A DNA stretch of 10,153 bases from JAPEKQ01 sp964597945. Its GTDB lineage: Bacteria; Joyebacterota; Joyebacteria; Joyebacterales; Joyebacteraceae. Under the pieces are notes generated by a model. The model was not told the origin of the DNA, searched no databases, and saw only the letters and a list, made by a program, of their open reading frames with translations. The stretch covers positions 1-10,153 of the forward strand of contig CAZRAD010000108.1 of assembly GCA_964597945.1 (NCBI GenBank), read 5' to 3'. Positions 7,235 to 10,153 of the stretch are shown piece after piece. Numbering within the stretch: position 1 is the first letter of the stretch; each line of letters opens with the position of its first letter. The translations under genes and the position numbers were made by a program.

Positions 7235-8214
7235 GCGGGCCGATCGATTGCGTCGTAGCGGTCACGTACCGCTGCAATTCACGGTGTGTGATGTGCGATA
7301 TCTGGAAGTCGGACGGGGACCGGGAGCGTGAGCTTGCGCCCGGGGACTACCGCTGGCTTCCGACGAGCCTCCGCTCGATCAACGTCAGCGGCGGTGAGCC
7401 GTTCCTCCGCGACGACATCGTCGAGATCGTCCGGGTCATGCACGACCGCTGTCAGGCCGCGAGGATCGTGATCTCGACGAACGGGCTCCAGCCGGAGCGG
7501 ATCGAGCAGGCGGTGGCACAGATGCCGGAGATCGCCATCAGGGTCTCCGTCGACGGCATCGGCGAGGCGCACGACGCCGTACGCGGCGTCCCTGGCGCGT
7601 ACGACCGCGCGATGGAGACGGTCGAGCGCTTGAGGGCCATCGGGATCTCGGATCTCGGTCTGGCGGCGACGGCTACCGACTCGAACGTCGGGGATGTCAC
7701 ACAGGTTCGTGAGAAGACAAAGGAACTCGGTCTCAAGTTCAGCGTGACGGCGGCCCACAGCTCGCCCATCTTCTTCGGCGAGCACTCGGTGGAGCGCCCG
7801 CACACGGCCGATTCGGTCCGGGAGATGTCGGACATCATGCGCGACCTCCTGCGAGGCTGGAGGCCGATCGAGTGGGCGAAGGCGTACTACGTGCGCGGGC
7901 TTATCGAGTACATCCGTGGGCGCCCCAGGAGACTGCCCTGCCGCGCCGGGACGGATTTCTTCTTCCTCGACCCCTGGGGCGACGTCTACCCCTGCAACGT
8001 CGGAGGTACGCTGATCGGCAACATCCGCGACGGGAGCTTCGCACAGATTCGGAGGCGCGCGTGGACGAAGGTCAGCCAGGCCGTGGACGCGTGCGAGGTG
8101 CAGTGCTGGATGGTCTGCACGGTCGGGGCGCCGATGAAGAGACGGCCGCTCAGGCCTATGCTCTGGATGCTCGGAGCGAAGCTGCTCGGGCTCGATGTCC
8201 GAGTGGACCGGTGA
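7231..8214 (+). CDS. Radical SAM enzyme with SPASM/twitch-like C-terminal cysteines
   Basis: A 327-residue radical SAM protein. YRCNSRCVMCDIWK carries the CX3CX2C motif (Cys15, Cys19, Cys22) that binds the 4Fe-4S cluster cleaving S-adenosylmethionine. INVSGGEPF (50-58) is the SAM-binding GGEP motif. The barrel runs to about residue 200. Further cysteines at 237, 255, 288, 292 and 296, flanking FLDPWGDVYPCNVGG and ACEVQCWMVC, resemble the auxiliary-cluster region of SPASM/twitch enzymes, although the last three are spaced CX3CX3C. The GTG start at 7231 overlaps the upstream glycosyltransferase by 4 bases; GGAG at 7217-7220 sits 10 bases before it. The setting in a glycan operon suggests a sugar or glycan modification (oxidation, epimerisation or deoxygenation are known for relatives such as BtrN, NeoN and DesII). 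That is inference, and no family with a known product is recognised. Confidence 0.92.
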   Translation: MSGPIDCVVAVTYRCNSRCVMCDIWKSDGDRERELAPGDYRWLPTSLRSINVSGGEPFLRDDIVEIVRVMHDRCQAARIVISTNGLQPERIEQAVAQMPEIAIRVSVDGIGEAHDAVRGVPGAYDRAMETVERLRAIGISDLGLAATATDSNVGDVTQVREKTKELGLKFSVTAAHSSPIFFGEHSVERPHTADSVREMSDIMRDLLRGWRPIEWAKAYYVRGLIEYIRGRPRRLPCRAGTDFFFLDPWGDVYPCNVGGTLIGNIRDGSFAQIRRRAWTKVSQAVDACEVQCWMVCTVGAPMKRRPLRPMLWMLGAKLLGLDVRVDR

Positions 8215-8230
8215 GACGCGCTGACGCGTC
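8215..8230 (+). repeat. Short inverted repeat just after the radical SAM stop codon
   Basis: GACGCG and CGCGTC form a perfect 6-bp stem around a CTGA loop, beginning directly after the TGA at 8212-8214 in the 40-base gap. No T-run follows, so it is not a standard intrinsic terminator. It could be an RNA stability or processing hairpin, or chance in GC-rich DNA. Confidence 0.3.
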
Positions 8231-8254
8231 GCCCGAAGGGAGCACGGACCCTCG

Positions 8255-9475
8255 ATGAAGGTGCTGGCCGCGAACAAGTTCTACTTTGTGAAGGGTGGCG
8301 CCGAGCGCTATTTCTTCGAGCTTGCCCGAATCCTCGAGGAGCGGGGACATCGGGTGGCTCCGTTCGCGATGCAGCACGAGATGAACGATGCGAGCGAGTT
8401 CGACAGGTACTTCGTCTCGAACGTGGGTTTCAACGGTGAGATGGGGATCGCACGGCGTCTCAGAATGGCGTGCCACGTGCTCTACTCCCGTGAGGCGAGC
8501 GAGGCGATCGGGCGGCTCGCCGACGACTTCGAGCCGGACGTGGCGCATCTGCACAACATCGCACACCAGCTGTCGCCGTCCATCCTGTATGCGCTCAGGA
8601 GGCGCGGTGTGCCGATCGTACAGACGCTGCACGATCACAAGCTCATCTGCCCGAACTACCAGATGTTCGTGCACGGTGAGCCGTGTCGCCGCTGTCGTAC
8701 ATGGAGATACTACAATGCGGTGAAGCACCGGTGCATGCATGACTCGCTCCTGTGGAGCGGTCTGGTCTGCGCCGAGGCGTATCTGCACAAGTTCCTGGGG
8801 AGTTACTCCCGTCTCGTCGATCTGTGGGTCTCCCCGAGCGAGTCGCTCAGACAACGGATGATAGAACACGGCATCCCGGGCGAGAGGATCGTCCACCAGC
8901 CGTACGCGATCGCGATGGGGCGGTTCGAGCCGAGGTACGAGAGCGACGGATACGCCGTCTCCGTCGGACGTCTCTCGACGGGAAAGGGGCTCTCGACCGT
9001 TCTCCAGGCGCTCAAGGCGGCACCCGATGTTCGGCTCAAGGTCGCCGGGTCGGGGCCGCTCGAGGACGAACTCAAGTCCCGCGTCCGGGAACTCGGACTG
9101 GCGAACGTCGAGTTCACCGGATATCTGAAGGGGCAGGCACTTGAGGACCTCATGCGCGGCGCGCTCTTCGTCGTGATGTCGTCTGAGTGCTATGAGAACT
9201 CGCCGTTGACCGTCTACGAGGCGACGGCGTACGGGAAGGCCGTCATCGGGTCCCGCATGGGCGGGATTCCAGAGCTCATCGAAGAGGGGGAGACCGGCCT
9301 CATCTACGAACCCGGTGATCATGCGGCGCTGGCGGACCGGATGAACGAACTGTGGAACGACCCGGGCCGGGCGATCGAGATGGGGTGTCGCGCACGAACG
9401 AGAGCCGAGGCCGAGTACGGCCCCGATGCGCACTACGAGAGAGTGATGGCGATATACGAAAGGGTCATGCATTGA
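8255..9475 (+). CDS. GT4-family glycosyltransferase, four-cysteine subfamily
   Basis: A 406-residue GT-B glycosyltransferase of normal length. The ATG at 8255 gives the expected MKVLAANKFYFVKGGAERY start, with the Gly-rich loop KGGAERY. AAGGGAG at 8236-8242 is 12 bases upstream, slightly distant. The acceptor domain holds TLHDHKLICPN (His126, His128), followed by cysteines at 132, 144, 147 and 160. This arrangement recurs in a GT4 subfamily and could hold a metal or disulphides. The donor domain has GRLSTGKG (Arg239, Lys244) and a full EX7E motif (Glu314, Glu322) in YENSPLTVYEA, then GGIPELIEEGETGL. No signal peptide or membrane helix is seen. It follows the radical SAM gene after 40 bases and overlaps the next glycosyltransferase start by 4. 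Substrates are unknown; a role in building the same glycan is inferred from position. Confidence 0.95.
   Translation: MKVLAANKFYFVKGGAERYFFELARILEERGHRVAPFAMQHEMNDASEFDRYFVSNVGFNGEMGIARRLRMACHVLYSREASEAIGRLADDFEPDVAHLHNIAHQLSPSILYALRRRGVPIVQTLHDHKLICPNYQMFVHGEPCRRCRTWRYYNAVKHRCMHDSLLWSGLVCAEAYLHKFLGSYSRLVDLWVSPSESLRQRMIEHGIPGERIVHQPYAIAMGRFEPRYESDGYAVSVGRLSTGKGLSTVLQALKAAPDVRLKVAGSGPLEDELKSRVRELGLANVEFTGYLKGQALEDLMRGALFVVMSSECYENSPLTVYEATAYGKAVIGSRMGGIPELIEEGETGLIYEPGDHAALADRMNELWNDPGRAIEMGCRARTRAEAEYGPDAHYERVMAIYERVMH
9459..9464 (+). promoter_or_regulatory. Ribosome binding site for a TTG start
   Basis: AAAGGG lies seven bases before TTG 9472 within the end of the preceding gene. It supports TTG as the start over the in-frame ATG at 9484, which would remove the first four residues of a conserved N-terminus. 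Confidence 0.65.
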
Positions 9476-10153
9476 AGATCGCGATGCTCGGGCAGAAGGG
9501 GATCCCCGCCACGTACGGCGGTATCGAGCGCCACGTTGAGGAGCTCGCTACCCGTCTCGTGGAGAGGGGACATGAGGTGACCGTCTACTGCCGGCCCTAC
9601 TACACGAAGGTCACCGGCGACTACCGCGGGGTGAAGCTCCAGTGCATCCCCAGCATCAGGACGAAACACCTCGACACGGCGTCGCATTGCGCGCTGGCGA
9701 TGCCCCACATCATGACGCAGGGCTATGACATCGTTCACTTCCACGCGCTCGGACCTTCGCTCTTCTCGAAGCTCCCGCGCCACCGCGGCATGAAGACGCT
9801 CGTGACCGTGCACGGTCTCGACTGGCAGCGTGAGAAGTGGGGTGCGTTCGCGACGTGGGTTCTCAGGCGCGGCGAGTACACGTCGGTCCACTACCCGGAC
9901 CGCACGGTGGTCGTTTCGAAGGCGCTTCGCGAGTACTTCTGGTCACGCTACGACTACAGCGCGACGTACATCCCGAACGGAACGGTGCTCCCGCATGTGC
10001 GGGAGGCCGACAAGATCAAGGAACACGGCCTGGACCCCGGCAACTACGTTCTCTTCGTCGGGCGCCTCGTTCCCGAGAAGGGGTGTCACTACCTTCTCGA
10101 CGCCTATCGGAAGCTCAACACGGACATGCCGCTGGTTGTCGCGGGCGGCACCA
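9472..10153 (+). CDS. GT4-family glycosyltransferase with DUF1972-like N-terminus, cut by window end
   Basis: The frame from TTG 9472 stays open to the window end (227 codons seen, no stop), so the C-terminus is missing. The N-terminus MKIAMLGQKGIPATYGGIER resembles the DUF1972-type opening (G-x-x-G-I-P-x-x-Y-G-G) of some capsule glycosyltransferases, including rhamnosyltransferases. TVHGLDWQREKWG contains His114 and is a signature of this group. PNG precedes the donor domain, which starts with LFVGRLVPEKG (194-204), giving the intact Arg198 and Lys203 pair of the phosphate-binding loop. The EX7E motif would fall beyond the window. The start overlaps the previous stop as TTGA, so translation is probably coupled. 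A rare TTG start may keep its output low. The glycosyltransferase call is firm; the sugar is not known. Confidence 0.93.
   Translation, partial: MKIAMLGQKGIPATYGGIERHVEELATRLVERGHEVTVYCRPYYTKVTGDYRGVKLQCIPSIRTKHLDTASHCALAMPHIMTQGYDIVHFHALGPSLFSKLPRHRGMKTLVTVHGLDWQREKWGAFATWVLRRGEYTSVHYPDRTVVVSKALREYFWSRYDYSATYIPNGTVLPHVREADKIKEHGLDPGNYVLFVGRLVPEKGCHYLLDAYRKLNTDMPLVVAGGT

Noticed and set aside
7573..7603. Overlapping inverted repeats inside the radical SAM gene: a 7-bp stem with a TACG loop (7573-7590) and an 8-bp pair, CGTACGCG with CGCGTACG (7578-7603)
   Set aside because: Both lie within coding sequence and are mutually exclusive. Stems of this size are expected several times by chance in 10 kb of GC-rich DNA.
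7279..8277. Minus-strand open frame (332 codons) opposite the radical SAM gene
   Set aside because: Same reasoning: the + strand carries intact catalytic motifs, while this frame shows low-complexity Arg/Asp/His composition and no recognisable domain.
8156..9472. Long minus-strand open frame (438 codons) opposite the four-cysteine glycosyltransferase
   Set aside because: It lies wholly over well-supported genes on the other strand, its translation is Arg/His/Pro-rich with no family motif, and such open antisense frames are expected in GC-rich coding DNA.
9988..10005. 8-bp inverted repeat with a 2-base centre in the last glycosyltransferase gene
   Set aside because: It is inside conserved coding sequence, has no T-run, and is within chance expectation at this base composition.

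Overview
The window is a densely packed, single-strand (+) stretch of a GC-rich bacterial genome. It reads as the interior of an exopolysaccharide, capsule or other surface-glycan biosynthesis locus. All eight genes point the same way. Four of the seven junctions are stop/start overlaps and the others leave gaps of 32, 49 and 40 bases, so a single operon is the simplest reading. There are no RNA genes, mobile elements, CRISPR arrays or convincing terminators. No intergenic gap exceeds 49 bases. The taxon cannot be fixed from the sequence: high GC, Shine-Dalgarno-led starts and frequent GTG/TTG starts indicate a bacterium, and nothing narrows it further.

Layout: (1) 2-1042, a GT4-type glycosyltransferase whose N-terminus lies outside the window. 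(2) 1039-2283, a second GT4 glycosyltransferase. (3) 2276-4609, a large heparinase II/III-like polysaccharide lyase without a visible signal peptide. (4) 4642-5967, a nucleotide-sugar dehydrogenase that closely resembles AlgD (GDP-mannose 6-dehydrogenase), with the catalytic Cys and Lys present. (5) 6017-7234, a GT4-like glycosyltransferase with an altered EX7E motif. (6) 7231-8214, a radical SAM enzyme with extra C-terminal cysteines. (7) 8255-9475, a GT4 glycosyltransferase of the four-cysteine subfamily. (8) 9472 to the window end, a fifth glycosyltransferase that starts on TTG and is cut by the window edge.

How they may work together (inference): the dehydrogenase supplies a nucleotide-activated uronic acid, the GT-B glycosyltransferases assemble a repeat unit or polymer containing it, and the lyase cleaves a uronate-containing chain for editing, release or clearance. 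The radical SAM protein is the unexplained member. Its tight coupling to glycosyltransferase 5 suggests it modifies a sugar or glycan intermediate. No priming transferase, flippase, polymerase or export gene is in the window, so the locus must extend beyond one or both ends.
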